From assembly GCA_000231825.2 (NCBI GenBank), contig JH720310.1, positions 805,583 through 869,582 of the forward strand: a DNA stretch of 64,000 nt. Direction: 5' to 3'. The translations under genes and the position numbers were made by a program. Shown here one piece after another: positions 1 to 12,402 of this stretch. Below the pieces are notes generated by a model that was not told the origin of the DNA, did not search any database, and was given only the letters and a program-made list of their open reading frames with translations. Numbering within the stretch: the stretch's first letter is position 1; every line of letters begins with the position of its first letter. The stretch comes from Tetrahymena elliotti 4EA (lineage: Eukaryota; Ciliophora; Oligohymenophorea; Hymenostomatida; Tetrahymenidae).

Positions 1-2
1 AA

Positions 3-3000
3 GAGGAAAGCAATAATTGTGATGAAAGTTAAATTTAGAATTAGAAAAAAGACTATTCTAGTCATTCTAATAAGAATACTTATGACAATATGAGTGCTAA
101 TGATAATTATTCATAATAAGTTTAGCAAAAATAATAGGGAAATGAGAAATTGCAAGGTTTTGGTTAAATGAAATAGAATTAGCCATCGACACCATTTAAT
201 TAGGAAAATAAAATAGTCAAAGATAATTTATTTTAGGATTAGCAAGAGAAAAAATAAAATGAATCTAGAAAATCAAGATAAAAAAACTTTGAATATAGCT
301 TAGAATATGTTAGATAGATATCTGAAATGCAGAATTTGCTAAATCAAGAAAAATTAGAGTTTTAAATGAGTTTGCAATCCAGATAAAATCATATTTAAAT
401 GTGGGAAGAGGATTTAAAACTTAGGCAAGAAGCTTTAGATAGGTAAATAGATGAAAAGAATGCATTAGATAAAAAAATATAAATTAAAAAATCGATTTTG
501 AAAGATGAAAATGAGTAAAATTTTATTTATTTTAAAAAGAAAATAATAAAAAAATGATTTTTAGGATTTTGAAGTTCATCGAAGCTCAACAAAAACTAGA
601 ATAGATTACAAAAGAGTTTAATCAGAGTCAGATTTTCCACAATCAGCAAATATCTTCTGTAAGTTATTCAATAATAATGAAATTTTGATGATATTTGTAA
701 ATAAAAGCTACAAAAAGAAAAACTTGAATTGCAGTAGTAATTTTAGCATAATACTTAATAGCATGAGGGATAAATAAAGGAAATGAAAGAAAAATATAGA
801 CAATTGATTTTGAAATCAAAATAATAGAAATTAGCATTTTAGAAAGCATTTAAGTAATTAGATTTAAAGGGAAAGCTTAATGAGATGAGAGAAGAAATAC
901 AATAGATGTTAGACTAAGAAAAGGAAGAAACTATGTAAAATTTTAATGAAATTGCATAAAAGTTGCTCTAGGAAAAGGCATTAAACAGCTAATTCTAAAA
1001 GGAAATTAGAAAGCTAAGAAATGATAACTAAGAGAAAGATTTAAAGATTTAAAGCATCAATGAGCATACTTCAACTGTTGAAAAGAATTAAAAAGAATTC
1101 TATGAGAAATAATTAAAATAACTTTAAGATAAATTGAATCAATAGACTAAAAAGTAATAAGAAGAGTAAGGAAAATCTAAATAGGAATTAGTAGAATTAA
1201 CAAATAAGGTGAGAGACTTGTAAAAGTAAATAGATTAACAAGTAGCAGAAATAGAGTTATTTAAATCTGAAATAGAAGAGAAAGACCTCTTGATGCAAAC
1301 CCAAGAAGACACAATAGAGAGTAAAACTAAAGAATTAGAAGCAAAAAATAAGGATGTAAAGGCAATACAAAAAAAGCTTGCATAAAAAGAACAAGAAAAT
1401 AATACTTTAAGTCTGTAAATAAAAGAAGCACAAAATGGTATTTAAAATAAATATGAAGAGGCTTTAAAGTCTATTGAAAATTTACAACAAACTATTTAAT
1501 AAGAAAAGAAGTCATTCTAATAAGAAAAGTAAAAATTGAGTTAATAGCTTCAGGAATAATAAAATAATGCAGAAAACAAAACACAAAACATTCAAAAACT
1601 AAATCAAACAATTTAGGAGCTTTAGACTAAGCTTAATTAGGTTTAAGTAGAAGCTAAAAATCAAACAGAAACATAATTAAAATAATTGAAGTAGGAATAT
1701 GAATAAAAGATTGAGAAAATATAAAAAATATCATAAGATTAATTCAATAAACTTAAATAAGAAAGCATTAAATCTTAATCTCTCCTCAATAAAAAAGACT
1801 AAGAAATCGATTCATTACAAAAATAATTAAAAATTTAATAATAGAAAATATCAGAATAAATTAAAAAATCTAATGACAATTAAAAACTCATTAAAACTCT
1901 TTAACAAAATCTTATTAACAATAACAATAAAATATCAGAGGAGGACTTATAAAAAATGACAAACTAAGAAGAAGAAAATCAACATTTTGACTCAAGTTAG
2001 CAAGAGGAACATTTTAATTAGCAATAAGGGAATTAATAAGAAAATTAAAATGAAGAAGGAAGATAGTTTAGTTAATAAAAAGATGAAGAAATATTAAATA
2101 ATGAAGCTAAAAATAATTAATTATAAGAAGAGTTTGATTTATATTAAAAAGAAGAATAGGTATTTGAGACAAATTTTTAATTCAATACTTAAAATAATTA
2201 AGAAGAGAGAGAGAAATGTGCTGACAATCAATAAGGTTTTGAAGATTTAGAAATAGAAGAAGATGTTTGGGGAAATCAAAGCAATAATTAAATAAAATAA
2301 GAAGACCAATAAGAAACAATAAGCAATTAGGATATTTTTTCATAAGCAAAACATGATAAAAGAGAAACCGATTAAAACATGTTTGAACAAAATGGGGATA
2401 AACACTTAAATAATAATAAATATAATAATAATTATATTGATATTAATTAAAAGAATTAAGAATAATAATATTCAGATTTATTTTTTAATACAAGTAAGTA
2501 AGAAGAAATATCTCCTATTAAGCAGAAAAATAATTAAGATCATATTTTTAGAAATTAAGCATAACAATAAGAAGATAATCTTTTTAATACTGTAAATGAG
2601 TAATTTAATAAAAAGCCTTTGCAGAATACCAATCAAGAGTTCTTCTCAAGTGAGGATTAAAAATTGAGTCAGGAAAACTTGTTGGAATAAAATGATCATT
2701 TTAGCAGCTTTTAAAATAGAGAAGATCAATATATAGTTAGAGTTTTAGATGAAAAGGATAATTAGAAAACTAATTTCTAATAGAATGGATCTCAATAAAA
2801 TACTGCTGGTTTGAGTGAATCTTCATTCAAGGATTAAAATGCTTAATTAGATTAAGAATTCTAGATTTAGTAATAATAATAAAATAATGACAATAAATTA
2901 GATGCACTTGATCTTTTAATGAGCAATAATACTAATCAAACTACTTAACCTAGCAAGAAGAAAAAGAAAAAGAAAAAAGGAAAAACTAATAGCATTGCAC

Positions 3001-6000
3001 CTGTTAATTTATTTGAAGAAAGCACTCCTCAGAATAATGATTGTCTGAATGAAAATAGTTAAAATGAACTCAGAATTTTAGATTCAAGCATGCAGAGCAA
3101 CAAATCTAATAAAGATATCAAGTAATAAGATAAAAAACAAACTGTTCAAAATTAGAAAGATAAATAATCCAAGGATAACAGCTTTACTTAGAAAGAATCC
3201 TAGGTTAAAAATGAAACTTGGGGAAATCAATTCTTTGATGCTTTCAACTCAAAAAATATTAATGATCCTTTCAAAGATATAAATAATAGTTCAAATGTAA
3301 AATAAAGTAAAACAACTAAAAACTAAAATGATTTCACCTCATTTGATTCTAAAGGAGAATAATAGAGCTTTGATAAGATATTGAATAACTCTGTAGATAA
3401 AGGTCAAGTTTAAAAATCAAATGTAAATGAACCAAATAAAAATAATGTATTTGAAGGCAGCTTCTAAGATAATAAACAAAGAGATGCCTTTGAAAATATT
3501 GAAGAATTAAATGTGGAAGATGATGCTTGGGGAATGTAAATTCAAAGTCCTAAGATTACTGAGTAACAACAAGAAGAAGGTGGTAAAAGTGATTAATAAA
3601 AAACAACTTTTGATCCATTTTTCAATAATACTAATAAAAATCAGTAAGAATAATCTCTATTTAAAGAAGAAGAAGGTCATAGAAAAAATAAATAAAATGA
3701 TAATATATCAAAAATCTTCGAAAATTAAAATGATTTTTTTGCTTCAAATAATTAATTAAGAGAGGGTGAAAATGATTATAAAGAGACTTAGTTAAATAGA
3801 AATGAAAATTAAAATATTGGTGTATAGATTAATGAAGTTGATTTGGATGATAATTGGGGAGCAACTCAACCCTAAAAAAATAAACCTCAAGATTTCAATG
3901 AAAATAAATTGGATAATTTGAGTGTTAAAAAATAAGAAGAAGAACAATTAGTTTCAAAGTCTGAAGAGACATCTCTTAATATTATCAAAGAAATTTAATA
4001 ACTTTAAACTTAAGGTAATAAATTAGATCTATTAGACTTGTTAATGACAAATGACAACTAACAGACAAACTAACCAGCTAAAAAGAAAAAGAAAGCTAAA
4101 AAATAAAAGCATGTTAGCAATCAATCTCTTAACTTATTTGAAGAAAATACACCATAAAGCGGTCATTTAAATGAAAATAGTCAAAATGATATTAAGAATT
4201 TAGATAGCAGTGTTTAAAGCATCAAATTTGGCTAAGAACAAAAGAAGCAAACACCACCAGAAAGTGCATAAAACACATCAGAGCTTCATAAATAAATATA
4301 AGACTCACCTTAAAAACAAGATTAAAACACAAGCTAGTAATAATTTAAAGAAGATGAAAAGTAGAACTTATAAGCAAATGATAATGAATAGCAAGAAATC
4401 AATCAAAGTAATAAGGAATAATCAAATGAAAATGAAGGAAACTAAGAAAAAAAATAAAATGAAAGAGATTATTAAGATTAAGAGGAAATCATAGATTAAG
4501 TTGAAAATATTTAAGAGCAACATAATGAGGAAGATAATGAAAAATTATAGCCAAATTTGAAAGAAGTCAGCAATGAAGTTTAAGTTTAAGATTAAAATGA
4601 TTTCTTACAAGATGAATAAGAAATCTAAATAAATTAGATAAATGAACAAAAAGTTAATCAAGAATGTGATAAATAAAGTTCAAATAAAGATATTGAATAA
4701 GAATAGTAATAAACATAAGAAAATGAAGTACCAATTAAGAGAAATGAAGATTTTGAAAATGAATAAGCTGGTGAAGATTAAAATTAAGAATAATAGCAGG
4801 AAAAAGGTCAATTAGAAGAAACTAACTAAAGAGAAGAGTAAGTTTAAGAAGAAAATAAAGATAAAAATTAAAATGACCAAGATTAAATTGAAAATATTGA
4901 GCAAAAACTTTCAGATTAATAATAAGATTAATTGAATGAAAACAAATAATCATAAAATGATGAATAATCAAATGAAGAAAATACCAATAAAGTTGAAAAC
5001 CTTTTAGAATAATAATAAATTTAAGAAAAAGAAGAAGAAGGAGATTTAATTAATAAATACGAAGATTTTGAATCTTAGTAAAAAACTGATGATGATAATA
5101 AACTTGAAACAGAAAGTATCTAAGATAATTAAGTTTTATAATAATAATTAGAGAATCATTAAATAAATTAAGAAAATTAAAATGATGTTGACTAAGAAAA
5201 TAGATAAGATTAAGATGCAAAAGAAATTTAAAAAATTGAAGATTAGGAAGATAATATTTAAATTGATAATTCTATCAAAGAAAATGTAGAATATTAATAA
5301 CTTGAAAATAAATAAGATTAATTCAATTAAGAGAAAAACTTTAATTAAGAAGAACAAGAAAATTAAATTGAGAATCAAACCTCTCCTTAAGAATCTATTG
5401 AAAAAATAGAGATTGAATAAAGTGATAAAGAAACCATCTAACCCGTTCTAGAGTAATAAGAAAAAGCATAGTCTAAAGAAAATTTAAATGATGAAGAAAA
5501 AGAGGATGATGACTTAGAGATAGTTGAATAAAATGTTATTGAAGATAATTAAAATCAAGAATAATTACAATAAGAAGTTTAAAAGAATGATTAATTTGAA
5601 TCAAAAGAAATAATCTTTGATAATAATCATAATTAATAATCTTAACAAGAATAAACATTAATTGATTCCTAATAAATTCAAAATTAACATATTAATGAAA
5701 ATGAAGAATTAAAACACCAAAGATAAACTGAAGTTGAACAAATATATCAAATTTAATAAGAACAAAACGAAAAATAAAATGGTGAAGAGGTGGATAATAC
5801 TAATTAAAATCAATAAATTGAAACATAAAATGAAGCTTAAATATCCATTTAACATCAAGAACATGAAAATTAAAATATTAATCAATAAAATGAAATTTTT
5901 GAAGAAAATTAAGATGAATAATTGCTACAAAGTAAAGTGGGACCTGAGAGTTAAAATGTTAATCATTAAACAGAAGCATCTTAAGAAAATCAAGAAGAAT

Positions 6001-7501
6001 TGTAATAAGAAGATAAAATAGAATTAAACAATAATAAATAGGATTAAAATTAAGATTAACCAATTTAAGAATCAGCATTAAATCAAAGATCTTTTGAAAA
6101 TTAAGAATAAAATGAAAATCAATAAGTTTAAGAAGTAGTCTAGCAAGATAACTAAAATGAAATTGACAGTTCTTAAAAAAATAATGAGCTAGTTAAAAAG
6201 ACAAGTTAAGAAGATAATAGATAATAATTAAACCCAGATGAATTACTTGTCGAAGAGGATGGATGGGGTAATTAAAATGATGATTCTTTAATTTAAGAAG
6301 ATTTAGATTGGAAAGCTGAAGAACCAGCCAAAATTACTCAAATCTTAAATAATGGTCAACCTATTTCTAATCTTGAAAATTTAGGTGAAAATAAAGCAGA
6401 AGAATAACAAAATGAAAATCTTGATAATTTTAATTCTTCTTAGAATGATTAAAAATAATAAATTCAAAAAGAAGAAGAAGATGAATAAAAAGATGAAAAA
6501 ATCATAGAAAATGAAGAATAGAAAGAGTAAATTTTGACTTAAAAAGATGAGTCATAATTAAAATAAGGAGAACATGTGGATGATATTTTAATTGATGAAA
6601 ATGATTTGGATGATGGTTGGGGAGGAAATCAAGATATCATAGAAAACGATAAGAATGATTAAAAATAATTAATTCAAAAAGAAGAAGAATAAGATGAAAA
6701 AATATTAGAAAATTAAGAATAGAAAGAGTAGATTTTTAATTAAAAAGATGAATCATAATTAAAATAAGAAAAAAATGTTGATGATATTTTAATTGATGAT
6801 AATGATTTGGATGATGGCTGGGGAGGAAATTAGGATGTCATAGAAAATTATAATTAAAGTTTAAGTGAATAAAAGAGTTTATTGTTAAAAAATAGTTCTT
6901 CAAATTAAGCTAAATAAGAGAATGCTTCAAATTAATAAAAAACTAATTAAGCTACCAATAATTATAAATCAGATATCTTAGATTTGTTAATGAGTGATAA
7001 TTAACAAACATCCTAGGCTGCTAAAAAGAAGAAAAAAACTAAAAAAACAGATAGCAATTCATAGTAGTAAATTAATTTATTTGAAGACAATACTCCATAG
7101 AGCTCATAGCTAAATGAAAGCAGCTAAAATGAACTTAAGAATGCTGACATGAGTGTTAAAAGTCTAAATTTAAATCCAGGTCAAAAGAAATAAGATTTTG
7201 AAGAAACCTTACAGAGCTTTGATAATAAAGAAAAAGGCAACTTAAGTGCCACCTTTTCATTTGATCAAGTATTTATTTATTTTAATTAACAAATATTTAT
7301 CATTGATTATAATTTTTATCTTAATAGAATGACAGTTTGACATAGCCAAAGAAAAAAACAAAAAAGAAAAAAAGAGTTGTTGACTTAAACGTAAAGCAAG
7401 TAGCCTAATTCGTAGTTAAAGCAGAAACAAAAAATCCTTTCTTAGACCAACCTAAAGATAAAAGTAAAGAAGATGATCCTGATTTCTTTGCTAATTTTTG
7501 A
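3..7501 (+). CDS. Giant coiled-coil and motif-repeat protein, 3' part of gene
   Basis: The 5' end lies outside the window. Exons read as 3-514, 565-658, 708-7268 and 7328-7501 with short GT..AG introns; the third exon is one open frame of 6,561 nt in the ciliate code. About 2,440 residues are visible. The first ~450 are Q/E/K-rich coiled coil. The rest is disordered and carries seven acidic-W-G motifs (EDVWGNQ, DDAWG, DDNWG, EDGWG, DDGWGG and similar), DPF and NPF tripeptides, and three copies of a ~68-residue module with a LDLLM core, a lysine run, NLFEENTPQ and LNENSQNE. The protein ends in a lysine-rich stretch and DPDFFANF before TGA. DPF, NPF and DLL tripeptides are typical of clathrin/AP-2 adaptor tails, so an endocytic scaffold is a possibility, but this is inference; the family was not recognised. 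Confidence 0.85.
2896..3100 (+). repeat. Module copy 1 in the giant gene
   Basis: First of three in-frame copies of a ~68-residue module: a LDLLMSNN core, a run of eight lysines, NLFEESTPQ, then LNENSQNELRILDSS. The other copies start near 4020 and 6967. The order of sub-motifs is kept although the spacers have diverged, which argues for function rather than recent copying. Confidence 0.8.
4020..4220 (+). repeat. Module copy 2 in the giant gene
   Basis: Second copy of the module: LLDLLMTND, a lysine cluster, NLFEENTPQ, LNENSQNDIKNLDSSVQS. It lies about 1.1 kb after copy 1. Confidence 0.8.
6444..6860 (+). repeat. Two-copy 210-bp tandem repeat inside the giant gene
   Basis: Near-identical units start at 6444 and 6654, exactly 210 bp (70 codons) apart. 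Each holds NDQKQ, QKEEE, DESQLKQ and ends with LIDxNDLDDGWGGNQD. High nucleotide identity marks this as a recent in-frame duplication that added one more acidic-WG motif. Confidence 0.9.
6967..7165 (+). repeat. Module copy 3 in the giant gene
   Basis: Third copy: DILDLLMSD, a lysine cluster, INLFEDNTPQ, LNESSQNELKNADMSVKS. It precedes the last intron and the basic C terminus. Confidence 0.8.
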
Positions 7502-7929
7502 TTGACTAATAAAACAGATTTACAATCAAATCAAATTATTTATAATTTCTTTAATTTGTGAATTATTTATATTTATGTTATCAAATATTCTATTTTATTA
7601 TTTTAGAATTATTGAGAAACTCAATTTTACTTACTTTCTTCAATTTTTATTAACTTAAAATTTAACTTTACAGTTTTAAAAATATACAATTCTAATTAAC
7701 GCATAATAGAAATAGTTAATTTCGTTCTTATCTTCAAAAAATTCTGTTCATTTTGAAAAAATTTTTTTTCATATGTTTGAAAAAAAATTAATTTTTTGAT
7801 ATTCATAAATTATTTGGGTGGTTAATTTACCACTTGGTAAATTTTCATAGAATTTAATTGATTTCAATTACATTTACACACTGATAAATTGAGCTCTGAA
7901 TTTTTCAACTCTTTTTTATTAAATTAAAA
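7502..7929. other. Intergenic, AT-rich
   Basis: No coding frame is supported. The stretch lies between two convergent units, so it holds both 3' flanks. A small imperfect palindrome (TTTACCACTTGGTAAA) sits near 7828. Confidence 0.6.
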
Positions 7930-9291
7930 AAACTTACTTAAACTTAAATAGAAGGTTTTGGATTTGTTCCATAAACTTTTAGTTGTAATATGCACTTTAT
8001 TTTTCTTAAAGAAGTTCAAACAAGTTTTTTTTATTAAAAAGCTTTGATTATTATGACTTACCTGTTGGATTTAAATCTTTTAATTCCAAATTTTATTTAG
8101 AGGTGATGAATATGCCTGTATTTAAGAATTTTTAACAAAGGTTGGTGTTCAGTTTAGTCTTTTTCTCTTTAGTTTTAATTTATTGAGTAGTTAAAATCCT
8201 TCATTTCTGATTCATTAGACTTATTGTTGCTTTCTATTTAATTAATGAATTTTCCTTCAGAAGTAGAGATTGATTCTGTTAGGCTAAATCTTTTTATTTT
8301 GTTTGATTGAGCGTTTCTATAATGAAATCTACTTTATTATTTGAATTCATTATTTTTCCACTTTATTTTACATTCAAAGTTGGTATCTAAATTGAGTTAA
8401 ATTATTCATCTGATTAGAAGTCAGATTCATCTTGCTGACCTTAATCAGTATGATTTAATTCCAGTATTTTATTTTATTGTAAGATGCTTAGATATTATCC
8501 TTAAAATATATTTTGCAAGTAAATTAAAAGCATCTAATCTTTTAGTAGAGTAAATGAGAATTTGCGAGCAATATAACCCAAGCACATTAAGAGAGCAAAA
8601 GTACTATTACAAATAGCTAATACTTCAGGGAAAGTTGGATATTTTATTTCAGTGAGATAAACTTATTCATCGACTAAAAATGTGGAAGCAGAGAAGTATT
8701 TAGTATTTTTCTTCTAACTGTATGTCAAATAATCCATAGTAAATTTTTTAAAACTAAAGGAAACTGGAGAAGAAAAAGATTAAGTTTGTTAAATAACTAA
8801 TCCATCTATTATTTTGGTTTCCTATTACTAAAGTTTGAATTCTTTTTCTTTCTAATTTTGTAAAATCAATGCAAAGATAACCTTTCAAAAAAGGACTTTC
8901 ACATTAAATAACATCACATCTAATACAATTGTTTCTAATTCAGTATCACTCTAAAATTAAAAAGAAGCAATATAAGTAATGTAAGTTTTATTTGGATTAA
9001 ATTATTATTGATTTGGAATAGTCATATACTAATGGAATTAAAAAGCAACAGTTTCTTCATTTAAAGAGATATCAATTAAATCATTACTTACAAATACCTA
9101 AGATCTGTAAATAGGTTTAATTTTATTACCAAAATAAAGATAGCTTTAATAGATAAAATAACTTAAAGAAGTTAATAGCACGACAACAGATAATATAGCT
9201 CCTGTGATAGTTTTTTTTTTGATCTTTACTCAATAGAATTGAACTAGATAGGCTAAGTAAATATATCTAATCTCTTACAGAAATTACTCAT
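7930..9291 (-). pseudogene. Frameshifted membrane-protein gene of a ciliate-type family
   Basis: ATG at 9291-9289 opens MSNFCKRLDIFTQPIQFNS, then a hydrophobic segment (ITGAILSVVVLLTSLSYFIY), an extracellular-type stretch with NNCIRCDVIQCESPF, a second membrane region near LAICNSTFALLMCLGYIARK, and a basic, Q-rich tail ending before an intron at about 8063 and a short last exon. The coding text switches frame at least three times: at a ten-base A run (9211-9220 on the plus strand), near 8945, and near 8320. Each switch moves between two clearly protein-like frames, so this is a decayed gene unless the assembly has indel errors. I recall similar uncharacterised membrane proteins from Tetrahymena, but cannot name the family. 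Confidence 0.65.
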
Positions 9292-9429
9292 CTTTTTTTA
9301 TAACTTTAATCTTCTTTTTTTAATTAATTAATTTATTAAAAATGTGAATAAACTAATTTTTTAAGTATAATTTATCTTCATATAATTTATCTCTTCTTTT
9401 GTAATAAAATCTGCTAATCAAATTTAATT

Positions 9430-9911
9430 GATTGGTTGGCTAATCAAATTGTTAATATTTAATTAACACTTCTTACAGTAATTTCTTTTTGTTTAAGAAT
9501 TTTTAAATTTGTAACAATAATTTAGTAATTATAATCTTTTGCTTCAGCATAGGGTTCATTTATTAAATTTTGAGTCAGTCAATCAATCAACTTTTTCTTC
9601 TAAAAAAATAAAAAAAGAGCTGATAATTTTTAATTTGTAACAATAATTTAATACATTACCTAGACTTATTATTAATTCATTAAATTTTAAGCAGTAAGCT
9701 AGTAAATCAATGATACAGTGTGTAAAGTTGATTTGTTTCCATTAGACAGTATAGGTCAAAAATTCAAATTAAATAAAAAATTGTTTAAATACTTATAAAA
9801 TTGATAAGGCTGAACTTGAATCTATTAAAATTTTGGTAAAAAGAGATTGACTAATAATAGATATTAAGAAAACACAAACATAAAAATGAATACATATTTA
9901 ATAAATTTCAT
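9430..9911 (-). pseudogene. Signal-peptide gene fragment with a duplicated exon
   Basis: ATG at 9911-9909 starts MKFIKYVFIFMFVFSQ, a good hydrophobic signal or anchor. The frame meets TGA after about 50 codons and resumes with PILSNGNKSTLHTVS. A segment encoding QLTAQNLMNQ is repeated ~130 bp downstream as LTQNLINEP, each copy next to a TTTGTAACAATAATTTA-like flank. No splice pattern I tried rescues one frame, so a decayed gene is favoured. It lies just upstream of the membrane-protein pseudogene and may be its broken 5' neighbour. Confidence 0.4.
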
Positions 9912-10354
9912 ATTTTATATAAAAAAGTAAAATTCCTTTTTACCCAAAAATGTCGCAAAATACGTAAAAAAAATTATTATACAATTTTTAGAAATAACAA
10001 AATAATTTGTTGGAAATTTAATTATTCACTGAATTATACACTTATGTGTAGTAAAAACGCTTTTTAAATATAACCTACCACAAATGATATTTGAATTTAC
10101 AGAAATTTATGACTGAATTAATTTTAAATATTATTAAATGATTTATTTGAATTTAATAAAATATTTTTTTTTTAATTTTGTTGGTTTATCATTTTTAATT
10201 AATTTGAATGTAAAACATTGATTTATGATTATCAATTAATAAAAGCCTTTTAATTATCTTTAATTAAAATTAAAGATCATCTCCTTTAATGTTTATTAAA
10301 AATAAAATTCTTTTTTTAATTAAAGTGAAGAAAGATAAAGTGGAAATATTTATT

Positions 10355-10453
10355 TTTATAAATTTTTGAAAGCGATAATAAGATTGGCGATAAGGGTTCA
10401 TAAGGATTAGGATCTGGTTTAGCAAAATGCTCAAATTTGACTCTTGATCTCAG
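10355..10453 (+). pseudogene. Leucine-rich-repeat exon fragment
   Basis: The plus frame reads SDNKIGDKGSQGLGSGLAKC followed by SNLTLDLR, the ribonuclease-inhibitor-type repeat so common in Tetrahymena LRR proteins, and ends at a plausible GT donor (10454). No matching second repeat was seen downstream, so this is probably one stranded exon of a lost or dispersed LRR gene. Confidence 0.55.
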
Positions 10454-11132
10454 GTAAAAACACTCTTTCAATCTTAATAAAAACAATTATTTTTTATAAT
10501 TTAATAATAGAAACGACAATAAATTTTAAAAATAAAAATTTACTTAAATTAAACATAAAATTATTTTCTAGAGATTAAATAAATGCTTATTTTCAAAAAT
10601 TAATTTTTAATAATAAAAATTGAAATGCTTTATAAGAAAGAATTTGTTTTAAATTTATTAAGATGTGTGTAAATACAAATATATGTAATATCTATTTATT
10701 AAGGGGCTTTCTATTTTTTACCCACTTATCATTAGTTAGAAATATTCTTCAAGTAAAATAAGCTTTGTGTATTTTTCCTTTGTGTCTAATAAATTTGCTC
10801 CCCTCTATAGTATTTATAATAAATTAATACTTGGAATTTCGGATAAAAAATCAAGTATCTATATTATACCAACCACCCTATAAGTTGAAAAAAGAATTTT
10901 ATTTCTAATCTTTCTTATCACTTTTCAGAGATAGAGTAGACTCTTTATTAATTTTAATCAATGATAATGAAGTAAATTTGACTGTCTATTATAAAAATCA
11001 GTGAAATAAATTTAAATCATTAAATAATTTTTAAAAATTAATTTATTAACAAGAACTAATCAAAATAACACAATTCTTTAACATTTCTAAAGAATAATCT
11101 ATTCAATCAAATCAAATAGATCAATAAAAAAA
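10454..11132. other. Intergenic, AT-rich
   Basis: Nothing coding is seen. The stretch holds homopolymer tracts and a few GC-richer patches near 10700-10930. It precedes the 77-aa ORF. Confidence 0.5.
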
Positions 11133-11366
11133 ATGAGTACCAACTTGTACGAAATACAAGAGTAATTATATAACCCTCAAGAACTAGAAATCCATATAGT
11201 GGAATTTATCAATGAACCTTGCTAAGATATTGAACAATTATATTAAGCCAAATACTAATTCAATTTCAGAAAAGAAAATCATAAATTTTATCTCATTTAA
11301 GATTGCGATTATAATACCAACACAACCTCTTATAATAACATTTTAAATTTGAGAAAATAAATCTGA
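11133..11366 (+). CDS. Short hypothetical protein (77 aa)
   Basis: ATG at 11133 opens MSTNLYEIQEQLYNPQELEI; the frame closes at TGA 11364-11366. The composition (acidic, with two cysteines and well-placed aliphatics) is protein-like and denser in G+C than its surroundings. A diverged copy of its last ~30 codons recurs near 11605-11695 inside the downstream repeat block. It may be the first exon of a longer, now repeat-invaded gene. Not recognised. Confidence 0.45.
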
Positions 11367-11383
11367 TAAAACAAATAAATCAA

Positions 11384-12240
11384 AAGAATTAACAAAATTA
11401 ATAAAAAATATTAGAAATTTTTAATAGAATTATGAATCATTTTAAAATATTTTAAATTTTATTAAATGCTGAATAAATAGGATACTTTAAAAAACCAATA
11501 AATATTTTAAAAACATAATTCAAAAGAATTAATAAAATTAATTCAAAAATGTATAAAAATTAGTTATAGAATTAAAAAAAACAACTATTTGATTTAAAAT
11601 AAAAATAATCATAAATTTTCTCTCATTTTAGATAGCAATTAAAATACTAACATATGTTATGATAATAATATTTAAAAATGGAGAAAATAAATTGATAAAT
11701 TTGATAAATCAAATGAATTAACAAAATAATTAAAAAATCTATAAAAATTATAATAGAATATTGAGCTGTTTATAAATATTTTAAATATAATTTAGTGCTA
11801 AATAAATAAAATACTTTAAATAGCTAATAAATATTATAATAACACAAATCAAAAGAATTAATACAATTAACTAAAATATAACAAATTTATAATAGAATTA
11901 TGAGCTGTTTATAAATATCTTAAATATAATTTAGTACTAAATTAATAGAATATTTTAAATGGCCAATAAATATTATAAAAATATAAATCAAAATAATTAA
12001 TAAAATTAATTAAGAATTCAATTTATGATGGACTATTTATAAATAAAAGTGTTGAATAAATAGAATACTTTAAATAACCAATAAATATGATAAAAAAATA
12101 AATCAAAAGAATTAACAAAATCAATTAAAGAATGTAAAAAATTTATCATAGAATAATTGAGTGTTTTAAAATATTTTAATTTAATTTAGTGCTTAATAAA
12201 TAGAATACTTTAAATAACCATATAAAATTTTATAATTCTA
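11384..12240. repeat. Six-unit degenerate tandem repeat
   Basis: Units of about 115-210 bp begin near 11384, 11521, 11710, 11849, 11989 and 12104. Each opens with a CAAAAGAATTAAnAAAATTA-like block and contains a GAATACTTTAAAtAnCCAATAAATAT-like block. The second unit also carries a decayed copy of the 3' end of the adjacent 77-aa ORF, so the repeat grew by copying the gene end together with its flank. Confidence 0.75.
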
Positions 12241-12402
12241 TTGATATTATTATTGTTAATAGTGTTCAAATTTGATGTTTAAATTTTATTTATTTATGAA
12301 TAGATTAATTTTGATTTATGAAGAGATTTTTCATAAATATTATTATATTGATTTTAAAATGAATAATTGATTTACTTTTAATTAAAAATTATTTGGAATT
12401 GT

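Noticed and set aside
664..849. 61-aa minus-strand ORF in the standard code
   Set aside because: It lies antisense to an intron and coiled-coil exon of the giant plus-strand gene; standard-code frames are not meaningful in this organism.
4210..6021. Several lysine-rich plus-strand and hydrophobic minus-strand ORFs in the standard code
   Set aside because: They are out-of-frame shadows of the Q/N/E-rich reading frame of the giant gene.
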